Positions 31,798 to 40,613 of a stretch of 64,000 nucleotides of DNA are shown here, in pieces (position 1 is the first letter of the stretch; every line of letters begins with the position of its first letter). This DNA comes from Hymenobacter negativus (GTDB taxonomy: Bacteria; Bacteroidota; Bacteroidia; Cytophagales; Hymenobacteraceae). The notes under the pieces are model-generated. The model was not told the origin of the DNA and did not search any database. It saw nothing but the letters and a program-made list of their open reading frames with translations. The translations under genes were made by a program, and so were the position numbers. The stretch is taken from positions 161,572 through 225,571 of the forward strand of contig NZ_JAGETZ010000013.1 of assembly GCF_017571495.1 (NCBI RefSeq). Reading direction: 5' to 3'.

Positions 31798-32688
31798 ATG
31801 CAGACGCTCAGCACCCAGCAGCAGGTACCCGTATATCCGTTTGAGCGGGACGAGGTAACCGGGAGCAACTTGTTCACCATCGTGCGCTCGGAAGGCGAGC
31901 TGCCCTACGAAGAGAACCTGCTGATACCGCACCGCAAGGCCTATTATCTGCTGGTTTTTGTGAAGCACAACCGCGGCCGCCACTGGGTAGATATGACCCC
32001 TTACGAGCGGAAAGACAACACGCTTTACTTCACCAGGCCAAGCCAAATCCTGGTAAAGGAGGCCGCCACGCCTTTGTGGGGAGCCTACCTCACGTTTACA
32101 AACGAGTTCCTGGCCTTGCAGCAGAACGCGGCGTTGCGGGAGCTCCCGCTCATCCAAAACCCGTACAACGGGCACGAGCTGCTGCTCACGGCGGCCGACG
32201 GCGACTTTGTGGAGGAGATGCTGGTCAAAATCGAAGCCGAATACAACCGCCCCGGCGAGTGGCAGCACCGCATGCTCACCGCTTACCTGACGGTGCTGCT
32301 CACGTACCTCAGCCGGCTATACATGGAGCAATTCACGGGCGACGAGCCGTCGGCTGACCAGCGCTTGCTGAAAACCTATCAGGCCAAGGTGGAGGAATGC
32401 TTCCGCGAGCTGCACGAGGTGGGTGCGTATGCGGCGCTCCTTCACATTTCGGCGGGCCACCTGAGCGAAGTTGTGAAAGCCCAGAGCGGCCGTCCGGCCA
32501 TTAAGCACCTGCACGAGCGGCTGGTCCTTGAAGCCAAACGCCTGCTGCTGTATAGCGCGCTTTCGCTCAAGGAGCTCGCCTTCGACCTTGGGTTTTCGGA
32601 TGCGTCCTACTTCAATCGCTTCTTCAAACGCGAAACCGGGACAACGCCGGCCGAGTACCGCGCCACCATCCGCAAAATGTACCAGTAA
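31798..32688 (+). CDS. AraC family transcriptional regulator
   Basis: The 296-aa protein has an N-terminal sensing domain (YPFERDEVTGSNLFTIVRSE; AYYLLVFVKHNRGRHWVDMT) and a C-terminal AraC double HTH (LLHISAGHLSEVVKAQSGRP; SALSLKELAFDLGFSDASYF then RFFKRETGTTPAEYR). This architecture commonly regulates adjacent SDR or aldo/keto reductase genes in Bacteroidota. The SDR gene at 32772 follows on the same strand. Confidence 0.92.
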   Translation: MQTLSTQQQVPVYPFERDEVTGSNLFTIVRSEGELPYEENLLIPHRKAYYLLVFVKHNRGRHWVDMTPYERKDNTLYFTRPSQILVKEAATPLWGAYLTFTNEFLALQQNAALRELPLIQNPYNGHELLLTAADGDFVEEMLVKIEAEYNRPGEWQHRMLTAYLTVLLTYLSRLYMEQFTGDEPSADQRLLKTYQAKVEECFRELHEVGAYAALLHISAGHLSEVVKAQSGRPAIKHLHERLVLEAKRLLLYSALSLKELAFDLGFSDASYFNRFFKRETGTTPAEYRATIRKMYQ

Positions 32689-32727
32689 TACCGCGGAATG
32701 GGTGCCAGCTACGCCAATAGGCCCCGG

Positions 32728-32735
32728 TAATTTTG
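32728..32735 (+). promoter_or_regulatory. Candidate -7 promoter box of the SDR gene
   Basis: TAATTTTG matches TAnnTTTG and lies 36 nt upstream of the SDR start. No strong -33 element is seen, which is compatible with activation by the adjacent AraC protein. Confidence 0.35.
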
Positions 32736-32771
32736 TGTTGTTAATCAATTAGCCAATTGACCATCACCACA

Positions 32772-33509
32772 ATGAAGACAGTACTCATCACCGGGGCAAA
32801 CAAAAGCATTGGCTTTGAAGCCGCCCGGCAAATGCTCCAGCACGGCTACCACGTATACCTGGGGAGCCGCGATTTGCAAAAAGGCCAGCAGGCCGCCGAC
32901 CAACTAAAAGCCGAAGGTTTCTCCGAGGTGGAACCCATCCAGATTGACGTAACCGATAGCGCCTCGATAGCCGCCGCCCGGCAGGCACTGGGCCAGAAAA
33001 ACACCGCGCTGGATGTGCTCATCAACAATGCGGGCATTCTCGGGGAACCGTCGCAGCCCGCCCTTACCAGTCGCATCGGCATGATTAAAGAGGTGTTTGA
33101 GACTAACCTCTTTGGCGTGATTGAGGTGACGCAGGCCTTCATCGACCTGCTGCAACAGGCGCCGGAGCCCCGCATTGTCAACGTGACCTCAGGGCTGGGT
33201 TCGCTCACGCTGCACAATGACCCTTCCTGGAAGTACTACCCAGTGAAAGGGGCCGCCTACCAGCCATCCAAAGCGGCCCTGAATGCCTACACCATCATGC
33301 TGGCGTACGAGCTGCGCGATACCGCCTTCAAGGTGAACGTGGTGGACCCGGGCTATACCGCCACCGATTTCAACCACCACAGCGGCCCCGGCAGCGTATC
33401 CGATGCTGCCGCACGTCTGGTAAAAGCCGCCACCCTTGGCCCAGATGGCCCCACCAGCCGATTCTTTAGCGATGACAATGCGCCGGAGACGGGCATCAGC
33501 CCCTGGTAG
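32772..33509 (+). CDS. Short-chain dehydrogenase/reductase (SDR)
   Basis: The ATG at 32772 begins MKTVLITGANKSIGFEAARQ, with the TGxxxGxG-type cofactor motif (TGANKSIG). DVLINNAGILGEP is the NNAG motif, and YYPVKGAAYQPSKAALNAYT contains the YxxxK catalytic pair. The 245-aa length is typical of classical SDRs. It reduces or oxidises an unknown carbonyl with NAD(P)H. It is probably regulated by the AraC protein at 31798. Confidence 0.92.
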   Translation: MKTVLITGANKSIGFEAARQMLQHGYHVYLGSRDLQKGQQAADQLKAEGFSEVEPIQIDVTDSASIAAARQALGQKNTALDVLINNAGILGEPSQPALTSRIGMIKEVFETNLFGVIEVTQAFIDLLQQAPEPRIVNVTSGLGSLTLHNDPSWKYYPVKGAAYQPSKAALNAYTIMLAYELRDTAFKVNVVDPGYTATDFNHHSGPGSVSDAAARLVKAATLGPDGPTSRFFSDDNAPETGISPW

Positions 33510-33524
33510 AAGGTAGCGCTTGCT

Positions 33525-33572
33525 AAAAAAGGCCGTCCTGCTGAGCATAGTCGAAGCAGGACGGCCTTTTTT
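33525..33572. terminator. Bidirectional terminator hairpin with CTGAGC/TCGAAG core
   Basis: AAAAAAGGCCGTCCTGCT pairs with AGCAGGACGGCCTTTTTT around GAGCATAGTCGA. It lies between convergent SDR and aldo/keto reductase genes. The core resembles the palindrome at 2275. Confidence 0.85.
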
Positions 33573-33585
33573 GCTTGTTATATAT

Positions 33586-34455
33586 CTACGAAACCTGGCC
33601 TAGCTTATCCAATTCCTGCATGTCCTGAGCGGTGAGGCGCAGGGACGCCACCTGCATGTTTTCTTCCAGGTGGGCAATGCTGCCGGTTCCGGGGATGGGG
33701 ACGATGTTGGGCGCATGGTGCAGCAGCCAGCTCAGCGCGAGCTGCCGCGCGGCAACCTGGTGCCGGGCCGCTACCTGCTCCACGGTGCTCATGTCCTGCA
33801 CCAGGCCCCCGCCGATGGGAAACCACGGGATAAAGGCAATGCCCTGCTCCCGGCAATATTCCAGCACGGGCTCCGAGGCGCGGTCGAAAAGGCTATACCG
33901 GTTCTGCACCGAAGCCACTGGGAAAAACTGCTGGGCCAGCTTGATTTCCTCCACGCTCACTTCCGACAAGCCTAGGTGCCGCACCAGGCCCTGCCGCTGG
34001 GCCTCGGCCAGAAAGGCGAAGGTGCGCTCGGCGGGCACACGCGGGTCGATTCGGTGCAGTTGGTAGAGGTCGATGCGCTCCCGCTTGAGGCGGCGCAGGC
34101 TGCCGGCCAGGGCATCGTGCAGGTGCTGGGGAGTGCCGTCGAGCAGCACGCCATCGGGGGGCGGGCCGAAGCTTACGGCCCCGCCCTTGGTGCCGATGAC
34201 CAGCCCCGGCGCGTAGGGATGCAGGGCTTCGGCAATTAGCTCTTCCGATATGAAAGGGCCGTACATATCGGCTGTGTCAATAAAATTGACGCCGAGCTCT
34301 ACCGCCCGGCGCAGCAGCGCGAGTATGGCCGGGCGATTGGTGGGCTGCCCCCAGGCTGGCTGGGCCGTGATGCGCATGGCGCCAAAGCCGAGCCGATTGA
34401 TGGGTAAGTCGCCGCCTAATAAGAAAGTGGTTTCGGCTATTGATGGGTTGTCCAT
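33586..34455 (-). CDS. Aldo/keto reductase
   Basis: The ATG at 34455 (MDNPSIAETTFLLGGDLPIN) is chosen; the frame is open to 34599, but the AKR fold begins with INRLGFGAMRIT. The 289-aa protein has GVNFIDTADMYGPF (catalytic Asp and Tyr), LVIGTKGG (catalytic Lys) and DLYQLHRIDP (catalytic-type His), and ends with the cofactor region IVPIPGTGSIAHLEENM. It is a cytoplasmic NADPH-dependent carbonyl reductase of unknown substrate. With the SDR and two AraC regulators it forms a redox-type neighbourhood. Confidence 0.92.
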   Translation of the reverse strand: MDNPSIAETTFLLGGDLPINRLGFGAMRITAQPAWGQPTNRPAILALLRRAVELGVNFIDTADMYGPFISEELIAEALHPYAPGLVIGTKGGAVSFGPPPDGVLLDGTPQHLHDALAGSLRRLKRERIDLYQLHRIDPRVPAERTFAFLAEAQRQGLVRHLGLSEVSVEEIKLAQQFFPVASVQNRYSLFDRASEPVLEYCREQGIAFIPWFPIGGGLVQDMSTVEQVAARHQVAARQLALSWLLHHAPNIVPIPGTGSIAHLEENMQVASLRLTAQDMQELDKLGQVS

Positions 34456-34763
34456 GAGTGAGATGAGGTAAGTGGTGAGCTGCTGTCCTGCCCGGGCCAG
34501 TCGTTTGCCGGCGGCCTTGGCACAGCCCCTTTGTGAGGAGCAAAATTCTGACCTGGAACCACCGGGCGAGCTATCCAAATTCCGGTTTGTGTGGCACAAA
34601 TTGTAGAACCGGTCAGCTTTTCGGCCCGGTCGAATGGCTGCACCGTCAGACCAAGCCGAAAAGCAGTTTGCGCTACCCCGACGAATACTTCCGGGGCTCG
34701 GTCGGAGTATTCGTCGGGGTAGCGCAAACTGCTTTTACAGGCTCAGGACCCGCTTAGTTGGCC
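34456..34763. other. Intergenic region with a 31-bp perfect stem
   Basis: This 308-bp gap lies downstream of the 1,560-aa gene and upstream of the aldo/keto reductase, both on the minus strand. Besides the long inverted repeat (listed separately) it should contain the reductase promoter. No gene was found. Confidence 0.4.
34659..34736 (-). terminator. 31-bp perfect inverted repeat ending the seven-gene operon
   Basis: Arms 34659-34689 and 34706-34736 pair perfectly over 31 bp around a 16-nt loop. The stem begins AAAAGCAGTTTGCGCTACCC. It lies 27 nt after the stop of the 1,560-aa gene. Only four T residues end the stem, so it may protect the mRNA 3' end as well as terminate. Confidence 0.75.
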
Positions 34764-37700
34764 TCAGCTTTCCTTCTTGCCACGGGGCTTGGTCGGCTTG
34801 CCAGTGCTTGCCTTGGGCTTGCTCGCAGCCTTGCCGGTTGCCGGCCTGCCTGCCTTGGGCTTGCTGCCGGCGACCAGGCTCCGGGTTGCCCGTTTGGCCA
34901 TGCGGAACGCGGGCGAGTCGCCGACCAGAAGCTGCACGACGGGGCCTTTTTGGGGCATCCAGTCCGTGCTGAGGGTTTTGGAGTCGGTGTAAAGCACGTC
35001 GTATTTCAGCTCGAAGTTCTCGCCTGCATCGTTAACCCAGGCCGCACTGAAGGCGCGTGCGACTTTGGAGGTGAAGATGTAGGGCTTGCCCATGTCGACG
35101 CCGTTGTAGCGGACCGTGACGGTCACGCGCGACACCGTATTGTTGAAGTCGGCGTTGATGCTGATGGACGGCTGGAACTTGCGCACGGCCGTGCTCTGGT
35201 TGTAGAAGCGGGGGTCCGAGAACGGGTTCTGGAAGCCCAGGGCGGTGAGCGACGGCAGGGGCCCGTTCGGCTCCAGAAACCAGTTTTGGTTCTGTTGCAA
35301 CTCGTACTGGAAATCCAGGCTCTGCACCGAGTTGACCTGGAACTTGCCCACGTCGTCGGGCGAGGTTTCCTTGACTTGCTTAATGATGGCCTGGGTGGCG
35401 GCGAATTCGGCCGTTTGCTCGGCCCAGGCGCGGGCCGAATCCAGCATTTCCTGGGTAATGCCATTGCCCGGCTTGTCGGGAATAAGCTTGATGGTGGTGC
35501 TTTGCGACGCCGAGAATGACTCGCTGATGGCCACCACGATGCGCTTTTCGTTGCCCCACACGCTGGCAATGGCGTTGTAGATTTCTTCCAGCACTTCTGC
35601 AATGTCCTCGAAGCCCTTGATGAGCTCCTGGCCAATCCATTCGAGCCAGTGCGCGGCATCTTTGAGGAATTCCCAAATCAGGTTCTTCACCGCGTCGTAA
35701 ATGATGCCGGGGATGTCGGAAAGCCGTTGCGCGTTCACGTCCAGGTCCAGGCCCGGGATGGTAAACTTGATGGAGCCAAACTCGAACACCGATTCCTTGA
35801 GGTGTAGGAAAGCGCCGTCGGCGTTGATGCCGAACGAGAGGCCCACCTCAATGAGCACCTTCAGGTCCAACTTGCCAAGCTTGATGTTGAACAGCTCAAA
35901 TTCCGGGTCGTTGATGTGCACGTTGCCGTTGATGTCGAAGCTAAAGCCGGTGTCGGAGTTCAGCGAAGTTTTCACGGCCAGCCCGGCTCCGAGCGAGTCG
36001 TCGCCGATGGAGGCGGCGAAATCCAGCAGCAGCCCGGCTGTGGTGACGTCGATGGTAGTGGCGACGTGTAGGCCCAGGAAATCGACTTTGCCATCGAGGA
36101 AGAAGTGGGCCGGCCGCGTGGTAGTGGCCTCGGCCGCCGCCATCAGCGCTTTTTTGCCGCGAATACGTTTTTTTGGCGCCGCCAAAGCAGCTTGTGCGAC
36201 CAAGGCTTCGGGCGTGGGCACCTGCGTGGGGTAGGTGGCCATGCTGAACTGCGGGCCCTTGGTGGGGTCCTGGTTGCCGGTCAGGGAAAGGTAGTCCTTG
36301 ACGATGACAATGGGGTCAGTCAGCTTCACATCGACCGCGAAGCCCTTGCTGGGGATGATTTCGAGCTTCACCACCAGGTGCAGCATGAACACATCGAGCT
36401 GGCCAGCCAGGAACACGCCCGGGTTGAACGTGAGCCCGGCACTGGGCGGACCCAGCGTGACGCTGCCGCCACCGGGCGGCATGCAGTAGTAGAACTGCGG
36501 CTCCAGCGCCACCCGAATGCGGCCGTCGTGCTCGGTGTGCAACTCGTAGTGCATGATGACATTGCTGGCCGGGTAGTCGGTGATGAACCACACGCCGGGC
36601 TCGTCCAGGTCGGTTTCACCCACTATCAACAGGCTGGAGTTCAGGCTGAACGAGTAGGGGCCACCCGGTCCGGCCTGGTCGAAGGCCACGTTGATTTCGT
36701 CAAATTTCTTGGCGTTCAGCGCGGTGGCCGTGCCGGCGGGCAGGTAGAAGGTGTCGGTGCCGCTTACGCCCACCTGGGCCAGCAGGTCGTCGAGCCAGAC
36801 CGGGGGCTTGTCGCCGCCCGTCACCGCACCCACCACGGTATCGGCAATCTGCTTGAGGGTAACGTCGCTGATGGCCCCGGCAAACAGGCTCTTGGCGGGG
36901 TCGCCGGAGTCGAAGAAGAAGGCCAGCGACGAATCGTAGCTGGTGCCGTAGGCCTGCAAGTCAATCTGGGCGGCAAAGCCGAGGCTCGGAATGCCTTCAA
37001 AATTAATGCCCACTACCACGACGAGGTTTGAGAGCGTAATGGGCCCGAAAGTGACTGTGCCAATCATCGACACGCTCAGAAAGGCGGCGTTGGGCGTGAG
37101 CTCGAAGGCCACGCCGGCCGTGAGGCAGTCGCTCATATTGGCCGCGCTGCACGACGATAAATCCTGCTTCTTGCCCGAGCCGTCCTCAATGACCGTAGTC
37201 ACAATGCCTTCGAGGTAGAACTGCGGCTCGCCGGCCTCCATGCGCGCGCCGATGTTGCCCTTGAGCAGGGTCGTGTCGTTGATTTTGCCCTCGATGCCGG
37301 CTTGCACGAAGGCGTTCTGGGTGGGCTGCAGGCCGATGAAAACGAACAGGTTAAACTTCAGGTCGATGTCGAGGCCGAGCATCATGGGCACCAACTTCAG
37401 GTTTTCCTGCTCCTCGATGTTCAGCTGCATGCTGCCGTAGAAGTAGAAGCCGGCCTTCACTGGCCCGGCCCAGTTGGGCACCTGAATGTTCTTGCCGGTG
37501 CCGCCCTGAAAATCGGTGGTGAGCGGAAACTGGAAGCCGCCGGCCAGGTTGGCCGACGTGAACACGAACACCAGCTCGTTGACCTTAAACATTACGTCCA
37601 TGCCCTTGAGCATGCTCAGCGAGTCGAAGGCGGCGATTTTGGGCGCGTTCAGCTGCAGGCCGGCGGCAAAGGCCCAGCCGGTGCTCTGCTTCAGCACCTG

Positions 37701-39446
37701 CAGCACAATGGAGCCAAACGAGGGCTGCGCCAGCACGGCAAACGTGTAGGTAGCCGCCACGCCACTGCCCTTGCGCTGCACGTACAGGCTGGTTTGCGGA
37801 AATGGAATGACCGGCAGCCAGTCGGGCAGCTCCCAGGCCGTGGGCAGCAGGCCGTCGGCAATTTCCTTGATGTCGACGTCGAACGACGGAATCAGGGCCG
37901 TGACTTTGAAGTCGCCGGGCGTCTGGTACTCGAAGTCGGTTTCGACGGAAAACAGTTTCATGCCGCCCACCATGCCGCCGGTGGTGGCGGTGCCATCGTT
38001 GGCAATGTGGAAGTTGGCGTACAGCACTTCAAACGCGGTGGTGCCGCCAAACTCGAACCTGAGCGGTTTGCTGGGGTCGAGGCCAGCGTAGAGGGCGTAG
38101 GAGTTGTTGGGCTTGCGGAACTTGAAATCCACGCCCAGCTGGTTCAGGGTAATGTCGGGCAGATTGATGGCTGCTGGCAGGTACTTGTTCACGATGTCGC
38201 CCACCGGGATGGTGAGCGCGCTGCCTGGCGCCAGACCCGCCTGCACCTCGTACTCGGCCGGCTTGTCCGCCGCGAAGTTGGCCGAAGCCCGCACGTTCAG
38301 GGCAATGGGCTGGCCAGCCGTGGGCAGCGAGAGCTGGCCGCCCACAGCCAGGGCAATGAGGCGAGTGGCCGAGTCGAACGGGTTTTGCACGTTGGCCGTC
38401 ACGACTACCTGCGACACGTTGGCGAAGTCACCCAGCTGCCAGCCGGTACCTCCGGCCGGCATCCCGATTTCCAGCGCCACTACCACCGGCTTCAGCGAGC
38501 TCGTGCCAATGCCCACGCTGATGGTTTTCAGGTATAAGTCGGTGCTGGCCTGGTACTCGCTGGGCAGGGCCTCGTAGAGGTCGTTGCCGCCGATGAGGTT
38601 CTGGAATTCCTGGGCAAACTGCGTGGGTGTGGGCAACGCGATATTGCTGAAGCGGCCCGTGAAGGTCATAATCCCGAGGGGCATCGGGGTGAGCAGGGTA
38701 TAGATTTCGAGGCCTTTGTTGTTGCCAAAATCAAACTTGGTGCCCAGCAGCAGTCCTACTTCGTTGGTCAGGTCATCGAGGCGGCACACCAGCTGAATTT
38801 CAACGTGGTTGGCCAGCAGCGGCACGTACTGGGTGAGCGTTTGCTGGAAGCCGAGCGTGAGCGTCATGGTCGGCGTGCCATCGTAGATGGCCAGCGGGCC
38901 CACGGCCGTGGTGTGCACAAACTTGCCCAGCACGCTCATCAGTGGGCCAAACGTGGGGCTGGTGCTGGCCGGGGCCACACTGCCGTAGAAGTTCAGATTG
39001 GGGACGAAAATACCGTTTTCGAGGGTGCTGTCGGTGTAGTCGGCCGAGGCAAAGACGTACTTCGGTACCGTGCCGCTTTCCAGGCCCACCTCATCGAACA
39101 CCGTGCCCTGGAGCTCCGGAAATGCGGTGGTGAAGCTCCAGTCGGCTGTCAAATCCAGCTTGATGAGTACCTGTGCGCTGCCTCCGCTCAGAAAAAACAC
39201 CATGGTCAGGGCCGCATCGGCGTGCTCGTAGAAGCTGCTGGCCACGCCACTGACGGCGATAGTCTGGCCGGAGGCGTCGACTTGCGGGGCGGCTGCGCCA
39301 GTCAGCTGCCAGGCTTGCTGCTCCACAACGTTGGCGAGCAAATCGGTAATGGCCTGCGACTCGTACGGTGCCGGGTCGAAGCTAAAGGTTTGCGCCTGAG
39401 CATCGTATTGCCCGGTCACGGTGGCTTGCAGGGTCGAGAAATCCAT
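34764..39446 (-). CDS. Giant beta-repeat protein of unknown function (last gene of the seven-gene operon)
   Basis: The 1,560-aa protein is placed at the ATG at 39446 (MDFSTLQATVTGQYDAQAQT), 68 nt after the preceding gene; the frame runs to 39488 without signal character. Residues ~1-1270 are long runs of alternating polar/hydrophobic beta strands in blocks with recurring shapes (LYVQRKGSGVAATYTFAVLA; NLFVFIGLQPTQNAFVQAGI; ITLSNLVVVVGINFEGIPSL). An amphipathic helical stretch follows (IPGIIYDAVKNLIWEFLKDA, then WLEWIGQELIKGFEDIAEVL). A beta-sandwich resembling the repeats of the 812-aa protein comes next (VTVTVRYNGVDMGKPYIFTS). The protein ends in a Lys/Pro/Ala tail. There is no signal peptide or long membrane helix. 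The layout resembles large DUF6603-like or groove-forming lipid-binding proteins, but that is a guess. Confidence 0.75.
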   Translation of the reverse strand: MDFSTLQATVTGQYDAQAQTFSFDPAPYESQAITDLLANVVEQQAWQLTGAAAPQVDASGQTIAVSGVASSFYEHADAALTMVFFLSGGSAQVLIKLDLTADWSFTTAFPELQGTVFDEVGLESGTVPKYVFASADYTDSTLENGIFVPNLNFYGSVAPASTSPTFGPLMSVLGKFVHTTAVGPLAIYDGTPTMTLTLGFQQTLTQYVPLLANHVEIQLVCRLDDLTNEVGLLLGTKFDFGNNKGLEIYTLLTPMPLGIMTFTGRFSNIALPTPTQFAQEFQNLIGGNDLYEALPSEYQASTDLYLKTISVGIGTSSLKPVVVALEIGMPAGGTGWQLGDFANVSQVVVTANVQNPFDSATRLIALAVGGQLSLPTAGQPIALNVRASANFAADKPAEYEVQAGLAPGSALTIPVGDIVNKYLPAAINLPDITLNQLGVDFKFRKPNNSYALYAGLDPSKPLRFEFGGTTAFEVLYANFHIANDGTATTGGMVGGMKLFSVETDFEYQTPGDFKVTALIPSFDVDIKEIADGLLPTAWELPDWLPVIPFPQTSLYVQRKGSGVAATYTFAVLAQPSFGSIVLQVLKQSTGWAFAAGLQLNAPKIAAFDSLSMLKGMDVMFKVNELVFVFTSANLAGGFQFPLTTDFQGGTGKNIQVPNWAGPVKAGFYFYGSMQLNIEEQENLKLVPMMLGLDIDLKFNLFVFIGLQPTQNAFVQAGIEGKINDTTLLKGNIGARMEAGEPQFYLEGIVTTVIEDGSGKKQDLSSCSAANMSDCLTAGVAFELTPNAAFLSVSMIGTVTFGPITLSNLVVVVGINFEGIPSLGFAAQIDLQAYGTSYDSSLAFFFDSGDPAKSLFAGAISDVTLKQIADTVVGAVTGGDKPPVWLDDLLAQVGVSGTDTFYLPAGTATALNAKKFDEINVAFDQAGPGGPYSFSLNSSLLIVGETDLDEPGVWFITDYPASNVIMHYELHTEHDGRIRVALEPQFYYCMPPGGGSVTLGPPSAGLTFNPGVFLAGQLDVFMLHLVVKLEIIPSKGFAVDVKLTDPIVIVKDYLSLTGNQDPTKGPQFSMATYPTQVPTPEALVAQAALAAPKKRIRGKKALMAAAEATTTRPAHFFLDGKVDFLGLHVATTIDVTTAGLLLDFAASIGDDSLGAGLAVKTSLNSDTGFSFDINGNVHINDPEFELFNIKLGKLDLKVLIEVGLSFGINADGAFLHLKESVFEFGSIKFTIPGLDLDVNAQRLSDIPGIIYDAVKNLIWEFLKDAAHWLEWIGQELIKGFEDIAEVLEEIYNAIASVWGNEKRIVVAISESFSASQSTTIKLIPDKPGNGITQEMLDSARAWAEQTAEFAATQAIIKQVKETSPDDVGKFQVNSVQSLDFQYELQQNQNWFLEPNGPLPSLTALGFQNPFSDPRFYNQSTAVRKFQPSISINADFNNTVSRVTVTVRYNGVDMGKPYIFTSKVARAFSAAWVNDAGENFELKYDVLYTDSKTLSTDWMPQKGPVVQLLVGDSPAFRMAKRATRSLVAGSKPKAGRPATGKAASKPKASTGKPTKPRGKKES

Positions 39447-39514
39447 GGACGGAAAGGGTAAAAGGGTGCCGGGCCTGCCGCAGGGCAAGCCACCATGCCC
39501 CAGCCAAAGCCGGG

Positions 39515-40564
39515 CTAATAAGTGAGGGTGAACCCGATGGGCAGGTAGGCGCTGACGAGCCCGCGGTAGGCCCGGAAGGCATCTTCCAGCTTGGCATAGC
39601 TGCCGTCAGGCAGAGCCAGCACGTCGTCGGCGTCGGCAATGAGGCGCTCCAGGTTAGCCAGCGGCGGGCCCAGTGGAGCCGTCATCCATTTGTCGGTGCT
39701 GGTATTGTAGGTGTTAAAGACGTGGTCGAAGATGTTGGCCACGCCCATGTTGGTGCAGCTGAAGCCCTTGAGCTCGGACGTCTTGCGGAAGAAGAGGTTG
39801 TCGGCCGTTTGCACCAGGGCCTCTTCCATGCTCATGGCCACGCTGGCGTTGGTTGCCAGGCGGTTGGGTACGTTCTGGGTGAGCTGCTGATAGGGCCCTT
39901 TGGGGCCGGCCAGGTTATTAAACGCCCACGCACCGTTTGAATTTGGTGTGTCCACGTTGTCATCAATCGGCACATTGAACGTACCCATGAGCAGCAGGCC
40001 GTCGCCTTGTTGAAAAGCCGGGACCAGCGGAATGGTATCGCAGGCCAGCCCTATGGTTCGGCCGCTGTCCCCATCCCACGCCGGCGCATGAAACAGGACC
40101 ACCGCCAGGTACTTGGTGGTGGCAGCGTCGAGGAGCTGGAAATACCCCAGATACGGTGGCATATCCTGCGACTTGGTGTGCACACGTGGAAAACCAAAAA
40201 TGTTCTTCGAGTCGAATGGCAGCGGGAAATCGTATTGGAAGTAGTCGGTGAGGCTGGTCTTGCTGGGCAGGAATTTTTCGCTGTTCCACACAAAGCAATA
40301 CTGCTCGTTGCGGCCCAGGCCCAGCTGCGGGCTGGCTTGGGCGCGCCACTTGTCGGGCTGCCGGTCGCGGTTGTCGAGCTCATTGATGAGGGCCGTAGAA
40401 AAGGCCTCGGCCAGGCCGGCATAAATGCCGCAGAAGCCAATGAGGTTGGTGCCCGTATACTGCATCACGGAGGCCACGAACTGCACGTACTGGACCTGCG
40501 TGGCTAGGTGTTCGTTGGGGCCGTATTTGCCCAGGTTCCAGGTCATGATGTTAGTCTGCGCCAT
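39515..40564 (-). CDS. Catalytically degenerate EEP-fold protein
   Basis: The 349-aa protein starts MAQTNIMTWNLGKYG, the TWN first strand of the endonuclease/exonuclease/phosphatase fold. It parallels the EEP gene just upstream: LIGFCGIYAGLAEAFSTALI aligns with the partner's AGFTEITNNRSSRTALTN, placing Gly46 where the metal-binding Glu should be. LLMGTFNVPID replaces the GDFN motif with GTFN (Thr195). The C-terminal SDH becomes SAY (338-340). His159 (LFHAP) and FDHVF remain. With three key residues lost it is unlikely to be an enzyme and may instead bind ligand or partner. It has no signal peptide and lies 49 nt after the active-type gene. Confidence 0.7.
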   Translation of the reverse strand: MAQTNIMTWNLGKYGPNEHLATQVQYVQFVASVMQYTGTNLIGFCGIYAGLAEAFSTALINELDNRDRQPDKWRAQASPQLGLGRNEQYCFVWNSEKFLPSKTSLTDYFQYDFPLPFDSKNIFGFPRVHTKSQDMPPYLGYFQLLDAATTKYLAVVLFHAPAWDGDSGRTIGLACDTIPLVPAFQQGDGLLLMGTFNVPIDDNVDTPNSNGAWAFNNLAGPKGPYQQLTQNVPNRLATNASVAMSMEEALVQTADNLFFRKTSELKGFSCTNMGVANIFDHVFNTYNTSTDKWMTAPLGPPLANLERLIADADDVLALPDGSYAKLEDAFRAYRGLVSAYLPIGFTLTY

Positions 40565-40613
40565 GATATACCAGCTTGGAATTGAAAATAAAAAACCGCA
40601 TCGGCCAATGGTG

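Noticed and set aside
36105..38577. Long plus-strand open frames opposite the 1,560-aa gene
   Set aside because: They are third-position shadows of a GC-rich coding strand, with no start context or recognisable product.
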